Below are positions 1 through 7,001 of a stretch of 8,847 bases of DNA, piece after piece (within the stretch, counting starts at the first letter, position 1; every line of letters starts with the position of its first letter). The stretch covers positions 1 through 8,847 of the forward strand of contig CAKTWY010000108.1 of assembly GCA_934630445.1 (NCBI GenBank). Direction: 5' to 3'. Origin of the DNA: an uncultured Eubacteriales bacterium. Lineage in GTDB: Bacteria; Bacillota; Clostridia; Oscillospirales; Butyricicoccaceae. The notes below the pieces were generated by a model. The model was not told where the DNA came from. It did not search any database and saw nothing but the letters and a program-made list of their open reading frames with translations. Both the position numbers and the translations under genes were made by a program.

Positions 1-100
1 ATGGAATGCTGTCTGCGGCCTGCTTCTGTTGAACACTTTCCATATTGTTCGTAATTCGACGTAAAACACGGAACGTATGTTTTATAAATGGACGGAACAT
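1..100 (-). CDS. Partial hypothetical protein, N-terminus only, runs off left edge
   Basis: An ATG at 98-100 on the minus strand opens a frame of 33 codons with no stop before the window ends. The peptide starts MFRPFIKHTFRVLRRITNN and continues with a polar, glutamine-rich stretch. The beginning is basic and would form an amphipathic helix; no signal peptide or membrane segment is visible. It begins 39 nt after the stop of the asparagine-synthetase-like gene and has the same orientation, so it is probably the next gene of that transcription unit. The ribosome binding site is weak: AGAAG about 8 nt upstream, resembling the GAAGG with 8 nt spacing used by the preceding gene. I do not recognise a family. 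A chance open frame of this length is quite possible, so the call rests mainly on position and spacing. Confidence 0.4.
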   Translation of the reverse strand, partial: MFRPFIKHTFRVLRRITNNMESVQQKQAADSIP

Positions 101-123
101 TTTTTGTGCTTCTATTTTCCGTC
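91..123 (-). repeat. Inverted repeat enclosing the start of the partial left-edge ORF
   Basis: GACGGAA (read on the minus strand at 123-117) is matched by TTCCGTC (97-91), giving a 7-bp stem with a 19-nt loop. In the minus-strand RNA the loop holds the weak AGAAG ribosome binding site and the AUG at 100-98. No U-run follows, so it is not an intrinsic terminator. The same ACGGAAC word occurs again on the plus strand at 68-74, and a second small AT-rich inverted repeat (TAAAACA 62-68, TGTTTTA 78-84) lies beside it. Whether any of this folds or acts on translation is inference; short repeats in AT-rich DNA arise easily by chance. Confidence 0.3.
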
Positions 124-139
124 AGCCCTGAATGTCTCT

Positions 140-2992
140 TCACGCCATTATTTTTATCTGATCAAGCAAAGACGTAACCTTATTATATAAATACCTGATC
201 CGTTTTGCATCTTCCCTATTTCTCATGATAAAGTGATACAGCGCCGTACCGAGGCAGTCGCACAGCACCGTTTCATGCCGCATCAGCGCCTGGAAATTGT
301 ATAGCAGGCTCTGAAACGTAAGCTCCTTCACTCTGCCCCAGTCCTTCTGCCATTCAGCCGGCATGGATCGCGAGCGTGCTTTCTGCTTCACCTGATTTGC
401 GGCGCTCCACGCCTCCCTCGTTCCCACCGGCGCAAAATGGATGTTGCGGTAACGGCAGTCCTCAATAATAAGCTCCTGATAAAACCCGGCAATATCGCTG
501 TTATCCTCCGCCCCTTCAAACGGAATGGTAGCTAGCAGCGGGTTCAGCTGATACAGTAGGTCGATCTGTGGCTTGATCGTGCGCATCCTGTCATACGCGA
601 GGTTGTATAGCCGGAACATCGCCTTGGACTGCATCGGGGCCCACTCGTTGATCCCCAGGAATCTCCGGAACACGTTTGTAAAATGGTACCCGTTTCTAAA
701 AATATGGTATAAGCGCTCATAGCGCTGAAAAGCCGAACGGCCCGGTATCCTTTCCAATTCCTTTTCCAAGCGCTGGTACAAATATTTGGCCGCTTTATCT
801 GAGTCGGTGATCAAGACAGGTGCGATATCCGACTTCAACGCCGACAGTGGTTCATGCTCGTGTTTTCGTAAAAATTTGCGTGTATAATACGGCCTTGCAA
901 CAATTTCTCCGCATGCGCCGTTCAGCGCGATCCTGCGTTCCCCGTTTTTCAGCCTAGCGTTGCTTAAATTATGTGCATAGTAAGTACCTATAAAATACCC
1001 GCGCATAATCCCATCCATCTCATAGACGGACGTGCCTTCATATTTTTCTTCCCGACAGTCGAACGGATAGGCATAGACGCTGTTGAGCGCCGTTGCAACG
1101 TCCAGGTCCCCGCTTCCCGCGACGTCCAGCGAACGGATCTGAACCTTTTCCTCTGCGCCAGGAATATTGGTCGCCGCGGCATATACCACGCGGCTGTCGA
1201 GCCCGCCCGACAAATCGAGCGTTATTTCCTCATAGCGCTCGTCCTCCAAAACCATACGTACAGCGTCGATAACCTCGTCTCTCGCCTGATGCAGCAGGTT
1301 GGTATATTCCCTGCGGTGGCAGGCCGCCGTATCACTGAAAAAACTGCCGCACGCGCTGGAACAGATACTCCAGCCATCCACCGTAAGATTGAGCGTCTCA
1401 TCGCAGCATAGCTGAAATGTTCCTTTTATATCCATATCCCTGCTGAAATTTTGCTGCAAAAGCTGATATGATATCGCCGATAGGAGCGCTGCCGCCTTTT
1501 CGCTGTCCAACTTCGCCTTGACCCCCATCTGCCGTAGCGTCTTAAGCAGCAGCCAATAGCTGTTTGATGCGGCCATTATCCCTTCTCCCCGAAAATAGTA
1601 GAAGCGGCACATACCGAAAAAGTCGCTTGACAGCCGGATGCTTTGATCGTTGATGGAAATATTGGTAAAATATCCGGTTGCTTCGGCCAGCTTATCGGCC
1701 ATATCATCCCGCAATTCCCGGTCTCCGATCACAAGCCGCCCATCAATATTGGCAATACCGGAAAAAAAGCAGCCGTGCCGACAAGGCTCCTGAGAAAAAA
1801 CCGCGCTCCGCCAGCCACCGATCTCCGGCAATACATACCGCTGCATTGCCATTGCTTCTTCATAATCAAAGCGGCAGGTACTGAATGTGTCTGCATCTGT
1901 GCAGGAAATCAGCACGCAGTTGACATACGGATATTCATAACCGTTCTCTCGGATTTCCTTTTGCCCTAAAAGGCCGTCGACTGGCAATTCCTTCTGTAAA
2001 AATGCCTGAAAAGCCGCTTTTGCGGCATCCGTAAAAAATTCCACCGCATTAGATAAGCGCAGCTGCTTGTTCCCTAAATAGCGCAGATATCCCTGTACGA
2101 CATAAATGCCGTCTTCCTCCAGCGTCCACTGGAAGTTCGGCTCCCCACTCCAATCCGTCCTTGCGTATACGGTTCCGTCCTTCAGGAGATAGAAGCAATA
2201 CTGGTTGCCCTGCGTCGGAGCATCCTGAAAAATATGCGCTTCCAGCACATTGCCTTGCAGCTGCGCCTCAACCTCAAACGTTCCTATCCTGCCGGCAAAA
2301 TGCGGCGTCAGCACGTTGAGCACCTGTGTTGCAAGGAGTTCGTCTTGTCTTATATAATTCTCCCGTTCGAGAATCCCGTCGCATACGCTGAGAAGCTCCT
2401 CGTACAGCCATTCCGCCGCGTCTCCGAAGGCATCTGCTCTGCTGCTTTCCAGCAAATATATCCGATTTCTGCCATACCCTTTGGCCAGCTCTGACAGCCG
2501 CCTTTCACCAAATAGCGCGCAGACGCGAGGCTCTTCGCAGCCGTTCATTTCCTGCAGAACTTCCCGCGTAAATCCCATCAGATCAATCAACAGAAAATCT
2601 GCTTTTTTCCCTTCACATTCTGACGCTTTGTATATATGGTGCGTTCCCACGGATACCATGCCGCCCTCTGCCAAGGCCGCTTCTGTCTCTCTGCCGGTCC
2701 CCAGCACGTCCATCACCGCCTTTAGAAAGATGAACGGCTGGCCCTGTGCGTAAATTTTATGCTCATTGTCTATTTTTGCAAAGTATGTTATCTGATACAG
2801 CCCATATTCCGAAAGCGCCACTTCAAATTGATTCTGGCTGGAGTATGGAAGTATCTTGATACGTTCCCCGTTTCGGTAAAGATAGCACGCATAATGTACC
2901 GTGTCGCTCCCGGCTGAAGCATCGATATGAATGGTTAGCTTTTGCCCATCCAGTTTCTGCCTGTATCCCGTAAAGCGCAGCTCCTCCGACAT
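140..2992 (-). CDS. Asparagine-synthetase-like ATP-dependent amide-forming protein with duplicated N-terminal module
   Basis: A 950-residue multidomain protein, much longer than asparagine synthetase B (about 550-640). Residues about 13-90 and 243-320 are two copies of a beta-rich module sharing L-G-L, HI, Y-x-x-YL, G-(I/L)-Y and a final FF or FIF; they resemble Ig-like or Y_Y_Y-type modules. Residues about 95-215 form an unrecognised region between them. Residues about 350-490 resemble the class II glutaminase fold (LSSDFFGMCRFYYF followed by AASNSYWLLL), but the domain is internal and lacks the N-terminal cysteine. Residues about 590-705 are the ATP-pyrophosphatase core: LDLSGGLDSR with the PP-loop at 595-600, and NGACGE at 691-696. 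The remainder is helical. By family, the PP-loop domain adenylates a carboxylate and joins it to an amine or ammonia; the substrate here is unknown. The ATG at 2992 has GAAGG 8 nt upstream. It lies 93 nt after nifJ with no clear terminator, and is visibly lower in GC than nifJ. No signal peptide; probably cytoplasmic. Family confidence is high, function is not known. Confidence 0.88.
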   Translation of the reverse strand: MSEELRFTGYRQKLDGQKLTIHIDASAGSDTVHYACYLYRNGERIKILPYSSQNQFEVALSEYGLYQITYFAKIDNEHKIYAQGQPFIFLKAVMDVLGTGRETEAALAEGGMVSVGTHHIYKASECEGKKADFLLIDLMGFTREVLQEMNGCEEPRVCALFGERRLSELAKGYGRNRIYLLESSRADAFGDAAEWLYEELLSVCDGILERENYIRQDELLATQVLNVLTPHFAGRIGTFEVEAQLQGNVLEAHIFQDAPTQGNQYCFYLLKDGTVYARTDWSGEPNFQWTLEEDGIYVVQGYLRYLGNKQLRLSNAVEFFTDAAKAAFQAFLQKELPVDGLLGQKEIRENGYEYPYVNCVLISCTDADTFSTCRFDYEEAMAMQRYVLPEIGGWRSAVFSQEPCRHGCFFSGIANIDGRLVIGDRELRDDMADKLAEATGYFTNISINDQSIRLSSDFFGMCRFYYFRGEGIMAASNSYWLLLKTLRQMGVKAKLDSEKAAALLSAISYQLLQQNFSRDMDIKGTFQLCCDETLNLTVDGWSICSSACGSFFSDTAACHRREYTNLLHQARDEVIDAVRMVLEDERYEEITLDLSGGLDSRVVYAAATNIPGAEEKVQIRSLDVAGSGDLDVATALNSVYAYPFDCREEKYEGTSVYEMDGIMRGYFIGTYYAHNLSNARLKNGERRIALNGACGEIVARPYYTRKFLRKHEHEPLSALKSDIAPVLITDSDKAAKYLYQRLEKELERIPGRSAFQRYERLYHIFRNGYHFTNVFRRFLGINEWAPMQSKAMFRLYNLAYDRMRTIKPQIDLLYQLNPLLATIPFEGAEDNSDIAGFYQELIIEDCRYRNIHFAPVGTREAWSAANQVKQKARSRSMPAEWQKDWGRVKELTFQSLLYNFQALMRHETVLCDCLGTALYHFIMRNREDAKRIRYLYNKVTSLLDQIKIMA

Positions 2993-3085
2993 AATAACAA
3001 CCTTCTTTCCCCGTCTCGTACGGGCAGCATTGCTTCCATCCTCCAGCGGCCTTCAGCCGTCTGTGGTTTTCTTGAAGCCCATCCT

Positions 3086-6000
3086 TTATACGCCGGTCTG
3101 CCCTTCCGCCAGCGCGCGGTACATCTCGTACTTTTCCTTTGCCTCCTGCTCCGCACGTGCAAAGAGCGTCTTCGCATTTTCCGGGAAGGTCAGCTCCAGC
3201 GAGGCATAGCGAACCTCTCCCTTCAGGAAGTCCTTAAAGGGCATCGACGGCTCCTTTGAATCGAGCGTGAACGGCTTCTCGCGCTTCAGCGGGTTGTAGC
3301 GGTACAGATGCCAATACCCTGCCTCCACAGCGCGGCGCATCTCCTGCTGAACGTTGGCCATGCCGGCCTTGATGCCGTGCGAGATGCACGGCGCATACGC
3401 GATGACGACCGCCGGGCCCGGATAGCTGTCCGCCTCGAGAAGCGCGCGGATCAGCTGCGCCGGGTCCGCCCCCATCGCAACCTGCGCGACATAGACGTTT
3501 CCGTACGCCATCAGCTGCCGGCCGAGATCTTTCTTGCTCGTCTTTTTGCCGGAGGACTGGAACTGCGCCGCCGCGCCGAGCGGCGTCGCCTTCGACGACT
3601 GCCCGCCCGTGTTCGAATAGACCTCGGTGTCGATGACGAGGATGTTCACATCCTCCCCCATCGCGATGACGTGATCAAGCCCGCCGTAACCGATATCGTA
3701 CGCCCAGCCGTCGCCGCCGTACATCCAGATCGTCTTTTTCGAGAGCTGATCTTTTCGGCGCACGATCTTCTGTACCAGCTCGCCCGCGCGCCCGGAAAGG
3801 GGCGCCTGCTCCAGCGCCTCGACCAGCGCGCGGCCTGCCTCGGCCGATTCGCGCGATTCGTAAAACGCGCCGAGCCAGCGCGTAAGCGCATGCTCCGCCT
3901 CGGCCGCCTCGCCGGGCTTCAACAGCTTCAGCAGTTCTTCCGCCATCATCTTGACCCGCGCGCGCTGCTGCGCGCTCGCCAGGCTCATGCCGAGACTGAA
4001 CTCTGCGTTGTTTTCAAACAGGGAGTTTGACCAGGCCGGCCCCTTTCCCTCTTTGTTTTTTGTATACGGAATGCACGGCATCGCCGAACCCCACGCCTGC
4101 GAACAGCCGGTGGCGTTCGCCCAATAGACCCTGTCGCCGAACAGCTGCGTCATAAGCTTGGCATACGGCGTCTCTCCGCAGCCTGCGCACGCGCCGGAAA
4201 ACTCGAGCAGCGGCGTCTTAAACTGGCTGCCCTTCACGCTCGACACGTCAAAAATATCCTTCTCGTCCAGCGTCAGGCCGTATTCCCAATGCGCGCTGTC
4301 AAACGATGTGTCAGCCGCGTTTGTCATCGCGAGCGCTTTCTCCTTCGCCGGGCACACGGCCACGCAGTTGCCGCAGCCTGTGCAATCGAGCGCGCTCAGC
4401 TGCAGCGAATAGAACAGCCCCTTCGCCTTCGCGCCCTTGGCCTCCACTGTCTCGAAGCCTGCCGGCGCCCTGCCGCGCTCTTCGTCATTTAAAAGATACG
4501 GGCGGATCACACCGTGAGGGCAGACATAGGCGCACTGGTTGCACTGCAGGCACTTGTCTGCGCTCCACACCGGCAGCTCTGTGGCAATGCCGCGCTTTTC
4601 ATAGGCAGAAGTACCCAGCGGCATCGTGCCGTCCTCATAGCCGATGAACGCGCTGACAGGAAGATCGTCGCCTTTCTGCGCGTTGATGGGAACAAGAAGA
4701 TTTTTGATAAACGCAGGCAGATCGGCGCGCACTTGGCGTTTTTCATCTGCCGCATCCTTCCAGGCCGCCGGCACGTCGACGCGCACCACGCTCCCTGTTC
4801 CGGCGTCGATCGCGTCCATATTCTTTTTGATGATCGCCTCGCCCTTCTTCGCATAGGACTTTTTGACCGCGTCTTTCATGTAGCCCACGGCGTCTTCCAT
4901 GGGGATGATCTTCGCCAGGCGGAAAAACGCCGCCTGCAGCACCATATTCGCGTGATTGCCGAGGCCGAGCCCGTGCGCGATCGTGTTCGCGTCGATGATG
5001 TAAAAATGGATATCGTTTTCCGCAATATAGCGCTTCACCGCACCAGGAAGCCGCTGCCCGAGCTCGTCCGCGCTCCACTCGCAGTTCAGGAGGAAGGTTC
5101 CCCCCGGCTTCAGCTCCGAAATAATATCGTATTTGTCGAGATACGACTCGTTGTGGCAGGCGATAAAATCCGCCTCGCGCACGAGATGTGTCGCGCGGAT
5201 CGGCTTTTTCCCAAAGCGCAGATGTGATTTTGTGATGCCAAATGATTTTTTCGTGTCATACTCAAAATACGCCTGCGTATAAAGGTCGGTATAATCGCTG
5301 ATGATCTTGATGGAATTCTTGTTCGCGCCCACCGTTCCGTCCGAGCCGAGGCCCCAGAACTTGCAGCAGACCGTTCCTTCATCCTCCGTTGCAAGCGCCG
5401 GCCCGACCGGCAGGGATAAGTGCGTCACGTCGTCAACGATGCCGACCGTGAAATTGTTTTTCGGCGCGTCGGCCTTCAGGTTGTCGAACACCGCCTTGAT
5501 CTGGGCGGGGTCCGTATTTTTCGACGACAAACCGTAGCGCCCGCCGACGATGAGCGGCGCGTCTTCCTGATGGATAAACGCGGCGCATACATCTTCGTAG
5601 AGCGGTCCGCCCACAGCTCCATGCTCCTTGCAGCGGTCGAGCACCGCCACACGCCTGACACTCTTCGGGAGGGTACGCAGTAGGTGTTCGACCGAGAACG
5701 GGCGATACAGGTGCACCTGCAGGTATCCCACCTTCTCCCCGCGCGCGTTCAGATAATCGACCGTGTCCATCGCCGTGCCGGAAACCGAACCCATCGCAAC
5801 GATTGCGCGTTCGGCATCCGGCGCACCGTAATAGTTGAACAGGCCGTAATGCCTGCCCGTCAGACGGTTGATCTCATTTAAGTACCCTTCCACAATGCCG
5901 GGGAGCGCGTCGTAAAAACGGTTATTCGCCTCTCGGAACTGGAAGTAAACGTCCGGGTTCTGCACGGTGTTGCGCAGCGTCGGGTGCTCCGGATTCAGGG

Positions 6001-6625
6001 CCGCGTCGCGCAGCGACTCGATCGCCTCCCAATCGACGAGCGATTTCAAATCCTCATAGTCGAGGACTTCGATCTTCTGAATTTCATGCGATGTGCGGAA
6101 ACCGTCAAAAAAGTGCAGGAACGGGATCCTCCCGCGGATCGCCGAAAGATGCGCCACTCCCGCCAGGTCCATGACCTCCTGCACACTCCCGGAAGACAGG
6201 AGTGCAAAGCCGGTGGAGCGGCAGTTCATCACGTCCGAATGATCGCCGAAGATGGACATCGCGTGCGTGCCCACCGTGCGCGACGCCACGTGCAGCACCG
6301 CCGGCTGCTTCGTGCCCGCAATGCGGTACATCGTCGGGATCATGAGCATCAGGCCCTGCGAGGAGGTGTACGACGTTGCGAGCACGCCCGCTTCCGCCGC
6401 GCCGTGCACAGCGCCGATCGCGCCTGCCTCCGACTGCATCTCGACGAGCTTCACCGTCTGCCCAAAGATATTTTTCCTTCCCTTGGCCGACCATTCGTCC
6501 GTCTTCTCCGCCATAGGGGAGGACGGCGTAATCGGATAAATCGCCGCAACTTCAGTGAATGCGTATGCCACATGCGCGGCGGCTTCGTTCCCATCCATCG
6601 GGGCGGTATGTTTCATCTGTGCCAC
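3086..6625 (-). CDS. nifJ: Pyruvate:ferredoxin (flavodoxin) oxidoreductase, single-chain homodimer type
   Basis: Oxidatively decarboxylates pyruvate with CoA to acetyl-CoA and CO2, reducing ferredoxin or flavodoxin; a cytoplasmic, oxygen-sensitive enzyme of anaerobic energy metabolism. The 1179 residues match the usual single-chain length and contain all domains. The pyruvate site shows YPITPSS (T33), E66 and the R116 segment SRTVGTHAMS. A two-cluster ferredoxin domain has C692, C695, C698, C702 and C748, C751, C754, C758, each followed by proline. The proximal cluster ligands are C813, C816, C841 and C1080. The thiamine diphosphate site is GGDGWAYDIGYGG (970-982) with D999 and YSNTGGQ (1003-1009). 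It lacks the C-terminal protective extension of the Desulfovibrio africanus enzyme. The start is a GTG at 6625, chosen because AAAGGAAG lies 9 nt upstream; an ATG three codons later (6616) would be 18 nt away. Nothing looks broken. Codon third positions are strongly GC-rich. Known related names are por and pfor. Confidence 0.98.
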   Translation of the reverse strand: MAQMKHTAPMDGNEAAAHVAYAFTEVAAIYPITPSSPMAEKTDEWSAKGRKNIFGQTVKLVEMQSEAGAIGAVHGAAEAGVLATSYTSSQGLMLMIPTMYRIAGTKQPAVLHVASRTVGTHAMSIFGDHSDVMNCRSTGFALLSSGSVQEVMDLAGVAHLSAIRGRIPFLHFFDGFRTSHEIQKIEVLDYEDLKSLVDWEAIESLRDAALNPEHPTLRNTVQNPDVYFQFREANNRFYDALPGIVEGYLNEINRLTGRHYGLFNYYGAPDAERAIVAMGSVSGTAMDTVDYLNARGEKVGYLQVHLYRPFSVEHLLRTLPKSVRRVAVLDRCKEHGAVGGPLYEDVCAAFIHQEDAPLIVGGRYGLSSKNTDPAQIKAVFDNLKADAPKNNFTVGIVDDVTHLSLPVGPALATEDEGTVCCKFWGLGSDGTVGANKNSIKIISDYTDLYTQAYFEYDTKKSFGITKSHLRFGKKPIRATHLVREADFIACHNESYLDKYDIISELKPGGTFLLNCEWSADELGQRLPGAVKRYIAENDIHFYIIDANTIAHGLGLGNHANMVLQAAFFRLAKIIPMEDAVGYMKDAVKKSYAKKGEAIIKKNMDAIDAGTGSVVRVDVPAAWKDAADEKRQVRADLPAFIKNLLVPINAQKGDDLPVSAFIGYEDGTMPLGTSAYEKRGIATELPVWSADKCLQCNQCAYVCPHGVIRPYLLNDEERGRAPAGFETVEAKGAKAKGLFYSLQLSALDCTGCGNCVAVCPAKEKALAMTNAADTSFDSAHWEYGLTLDEKDIFDVSSVKGSQFKTPLLEFSGACAGCGETPYAKLMTQLFGDRVYWANATGCSQAWGSAMPCIPYTKNKEGKGPAWSNSLFENNAEFSLGMSLASAQQRARVKMMAEELLKLLKPGEAAEAEHALTRWLGAFYESRESAEAGRALVEALEQAPLSGRAGELVQKIVRRKDQLSKKTIWMYGGDGWAYDIGYGGLDHVIAMGEDVNILVIDTEVYSNTGGQSSKATPLGAAAQFQSSGKKTSKKDLGRQLMAYGNVYVAQVAMGADPAQLIRALLEADSYPGPAVVIAYAPCISHGIKAGMANVQQEMRRAVEAGYWHLYRYNPLKREKPFTLDSKEPSMPFKDFLKGEVRYASLELTFPENAKTLFARAEQEAKEKYEMYRALAEGQTGV

Positions 6626-6634
6626 AAGTAAGCA

Positions 6635-6642
6635 CTTCCTTT
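6635..6642 (-). promoter_or_regulatory. Ribosome binding site of nifJ, decides the GTG start
   Basis: AAAGGAAG on the minus strand ends 9 nt before the GTG at 6625 and 18 nt before the in-frame ATG at 6616. The spacing favours the GTG. Both starts give a protein that keeps all catalytic residues. Confidence 0.7.
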
Positions 6643-6685
6643 CGCTTGGTCTTTTATCTGTAAAACGCTGTATTTTTGCGAATTT

Positions 6686-6714
6686 TTTGCCGCATTAGAC
6701 AGATTTGCCGCATT
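6686..6714. repeat. Tandem-spaced 11-bp direct repeats in the nifJ leader
   Basis: TTTGCCGCATT occurs exactly twice on the plus strand, at 6686-6696 and 6704-6714, with an 18-bp period. A weaker copy, TTTGCGTCGTT (8 of 11), lies at 6738-6748, inside the spacer of the nifJ promoter, and a still weaker one at 6675-6685. On the nifJ transcript the two perfect copies read AAUGCGGCAAA and lie just after the predicted start of transcription. They could be protein binding sites on DNA or RNA; no regulator is identified. Confidence 0.6.
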
Positions 6715-6722
6715 GTTATTCA

Positions 6723-6735
6723 TTGTATTATACAA
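6723..6735. promoter_or_regulatory. Perfect dyad over the nifJ -10 box, candidate operator
   Basis: TTGTAT-T-ATACAA is a perfect 6-1-6 inverted repeat whose centre is the nifJ -10 hexamer (6727-6732). Part of the symmetry comes from the -10 sequence itself, which weakens the case. A dimeric repressor bound here would block RNA polymerase. The layout with a single central base recalls Fur/PerR family boxes, but the sequence does not match a known consensus closely enough to name a regulator. Confidence 0.4.
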
Positions 6736-6755
6736 AATTTGCGTCGTTACGTCAA
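6727..6755 (-). promoter_or_regulatory. Predicted sigma-A promoter of nifJ
   Basis: On the minus strand, TTGACG (6755-6750, 5 of 6 to the -35 consensus), a 17-bp spacer, and a perfect TATAAT (6732-6727). Transcription would begin near 6720, giving a leader of about 95 nt before the GTG. The match and spacing are those expected for a strong housekeeping promoter, which fits the high expression usual for this enzyme in anaerobes. Confidence 0.75.
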
Positions 6756-6915
6756 ACGGTGTCGCCATTCATATTTCACATGATTTTGAATAAATGCACA
6801 TTTTTTTCAATCAAGATTCACAATTCAACCTTTGCCCCGCAATCGTGCCGGATATATGCTTCGGACAGAAGGGATATCATTTAAAATCAGCACAATGACA
6901 AACATGCACGATCTA

Positions 6916-6944
6916 TTGAAAAAGAAAAACAGAGATGTTATAAT
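6916..6944 (+). promoter_or_regulatory. Predicted extended -10 sigma-A promoter of the URO-D-like gene
   Basis: TTGAAA (6916-6921, 5 of 6), a 17-bp spacer, and TATAAT (6939-6944) preceded by TGT, so the -10 element is also of the extended TGN type. Transcription would begin near 6951, about 51 nt before the start codon. The spacer is A-rich. This is the best promoter match in the window on the plus strand. Confidence 0.75.
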
Positions 6945-7001
6945 CAACCAAATTCGGCAAGAATCTCCCTATAAACATATTGCATTTAGGATGAATTTGA
7001 A

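Larger units (their letters stand above)
6626..7001. other. Divergent intergenic region between nifJ and the URO-D-like gene
   Basis: This 376-bp AT-rich stretch holds two outward-facing sigma-A type promoters, with -35 elements at 6750-6755 (minus) and 6916-6921 (plus), an inverted repeat over the nifJ -10 box, and direct repeats in the nifJ leader. The central 160 bp (about 6756-6915) contains no gene, hairpin terminator or clear operator that I can support. The leader of the URO-D-like gene is only about 50 nt, too short for a typical large riboswitch. The nifJ leader is about 95 nt and shows no recognised riboswitch. Confidence 0.7.

Noticed and set aside
971..2753. Plus-strand open frames opposite the synthetase-like gene (971-1411, 1643-1969, 2234-2494, 2481-2753)
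   Set aside because: They are shadows of the minus-strand gene, with no family features and no convincing start signals.
2993..3085. Bulged stem GGCTTCA / TGAAGGCC after nifJ considered as a terminator
   Set aside because: The loop is long, there is a bulge, and no U-run follows on the transcript.
3308..6631. Long plus-strand open frames opposite nifJ, such as 3308-4030, 4514-5227 and 5984-6631
   Set aside because: They lie wholly or almost wholly antisense to an intact, conserved gene, are rich in Arg, His and Ala as expected from GC-rich third positions, and have no recognisable domains or ribosome binding sites.
6654..6713. Possible 19-residue leader peptide in the nifJ leader (minus strand), starting MRQICLMRQ
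   Set aside because: Its repeated M-R-Q merely follows from the direct repeats. There is no ribosome binding site and the ATG is only about 7 nt from the predicted transcript start.
6757..6800. Imperfect palindrome around CATTCATATTTCACATGATT in the intergenic region
   Set aside because: Too many mismatches between the arms to support an operator or hairpin.
6794..6898. Plus-strand 34-codon open frame in the divergent intergenic region
   Set aside because: No ribosome binding site, it lies upstream of the promoter of the URO-D-like gene, and the length is what chance would give.
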